NCBI GenBank assembly: GCA_038998005.1
Contig: JAVZIY010000043.1
Location: forward strand, 1-5,760
Source: CALIKW01 sp038998005
Lineage (GTDB): Archaea > Aenigmatarchaeota > Aenigmatarchaeia > CG10238-14 > SCSR01
Reading direction: 5' to 3'
Length of the DNA stretch: 5,760 nt
The notes under the pieces are model-generated. The model searched no databases, had not been told where the DNA came from, and saw only the letters and a program-made list of their open reading frames with translations. Position 1 is the stretch's first letter. The number at the start of each line of letters is the position of its first letter. Positions 5,453-5,760 of this stretch are shown piece after piece. Position numbers and translations under genes: made by a program.

Positions 5453-5760
5453 ATGAAACTTGGGTTTGATTTTAAGGAAGTAAAAGATGAAATATTCTTG
5501 AATTTTAAAGAAGAAATCCCTAACTGGAAAAGATATGCTTCTCAGCTAATAGAAGATAAAGTAATAATCGATTCAAAAAATTCTAAAGAAATGTTAAAAG
5601 CTTCTGGCGACTTTATAGTTTATGAAGTTTATAATTTATGGAAAAGCGTTGAGAAATTTAAAAGAATTTATGAAAAAACAGGAATAGTTTCGGATATTAC
5701 TTTGCTTAACCACGGAATTTTTTCTTTGCTTGATAAAGGAGAACTGTTTTCAACATATGG
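5453..5760 (+). CDS. Cupin-type glucose-6-phosphate isomerase, N-terminal part (runs off window)
   Basis: An open frame from the ATG at 5453 to the right edge gives 102 residues plus two bases. An in-frame stop at 5423-5425 and the lack of another upstream ATG fix the start. GDFIVYEVY (52-60) matches the diagnostic DPVVYEVY-like strand of archaeal cupin glucose-6-phosphate isomerases (PF06560). KTGIVSDITLL (75-85), followed by a stretch ending GELFSTYG, matches the strand leading to their metal-binding GHxH motif, which would begin exactly at the window end and so cannot be confirmed. The family interconverts glucose-6-phosphate and fructose-6-phosphate in the cytosol, using a bound divalent metal, and is unrelated to the usual bacterial/eukaryotic isomerase. 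Full length is normally about 190-250 residues, so roughly half is missing. Its position, divergent from GH57 and GT4, ties glucan turnover to glycolysis or gluconeogenesis. A different cupin is possible but less likely. Confidence 0.75.
   Translation, partial: MKLGFDFKEVKDEIFLNFKEEIPNWKRYASQLIEDKVIIDSKNSKEMLKASGDFIVYEVYNLWKSVEKFKRIYEKTGIVSDITLLNHGIFSLLDKGELFSTY

Noticed and set aside
1..5760. CRISPR array, tRNA, rRNA, insertion sequence or integration site
   Set aside because: No regularly spaced direct repeats, no cloverleaf or rRNA-like G+C-rich stretch, no transposase motifs and no paired terminal repeats were found on reading both strands.

Overview
The window looks archaeal, and probably comes from an AT-rich, small-genome lineage such as DPANN; the phylum cannot be fixed from this sequence. 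The signs are: start codons with almost no Shine-Dalgarno sequence, TATA-like boxes centred about 25-26 bases before several start codons (the leaderless mRNA layout), a cupin-type glucose-6-phosphate isomerase at the right edge, and Lys/Ile/Glu-rich proteins. Stops are TAA, except one TGA. No rRNA, tRNA, CRISPR array or insertion sequence is visible.

Left part (1-1340). The C-terminal part of an AAA ATPase of the AAA_14/DUF4143 type runs in from the left edge and ends at 1032. It converges on a very short minus-strand gene (1131-1274, 47 aa, GTG start) that reads as a ribbon-helix-helix DNA-binding protein. Between their 3' ends lies a perfect 20-bp palindrome (1090-1109). A divergent intergenic region (1275-1340) separates the ribbon-helix-helix gene from the next gene.

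Middle (1341-2665). A secreted or membrane-anchored, beta-rich, sequon-rich surface protein (292 aa) meets a minus-strand membrane protein (149 aa) tail to tail. Their stop codons share one TTAA.

Right part (2216-5760). Four tightly spaced minus-strand genes run in transcription order: GH57 alpha-glucan enzyme, GT4 glycosyltransferase (glycogen-synthase-like), a 73-aa zinc-ribbon/B-box-like protein and the membrane protein. Gaps are 15, 31 and 24 bases. Diverging from the GH57 gene across only 29 bases is the start of the cupin-type glucose-6-phosphate isomerase. The 29 bases hold an 8-bp inverted repeat whose two arms sit where the TATA boxes of the two divergent genes should be.

The most coherent reading is a compact alpha-glucan (glycogen/starch-like) storage locus. 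GT4 would build chains, GH57 would cut, branch or transfer them, and the isomerase would link glucose-6-phosphate to fructose-6-phosphate and glycolysis. The roles of the zinc protein and membrane protein are unknown; only gene order links them to the sugar genes. I see no clear evidence of a wholly new system. The least explained items are those two genes, the palindrome, the symmetric divergent promoter and the overlooked ribbon-helix-helix gene.
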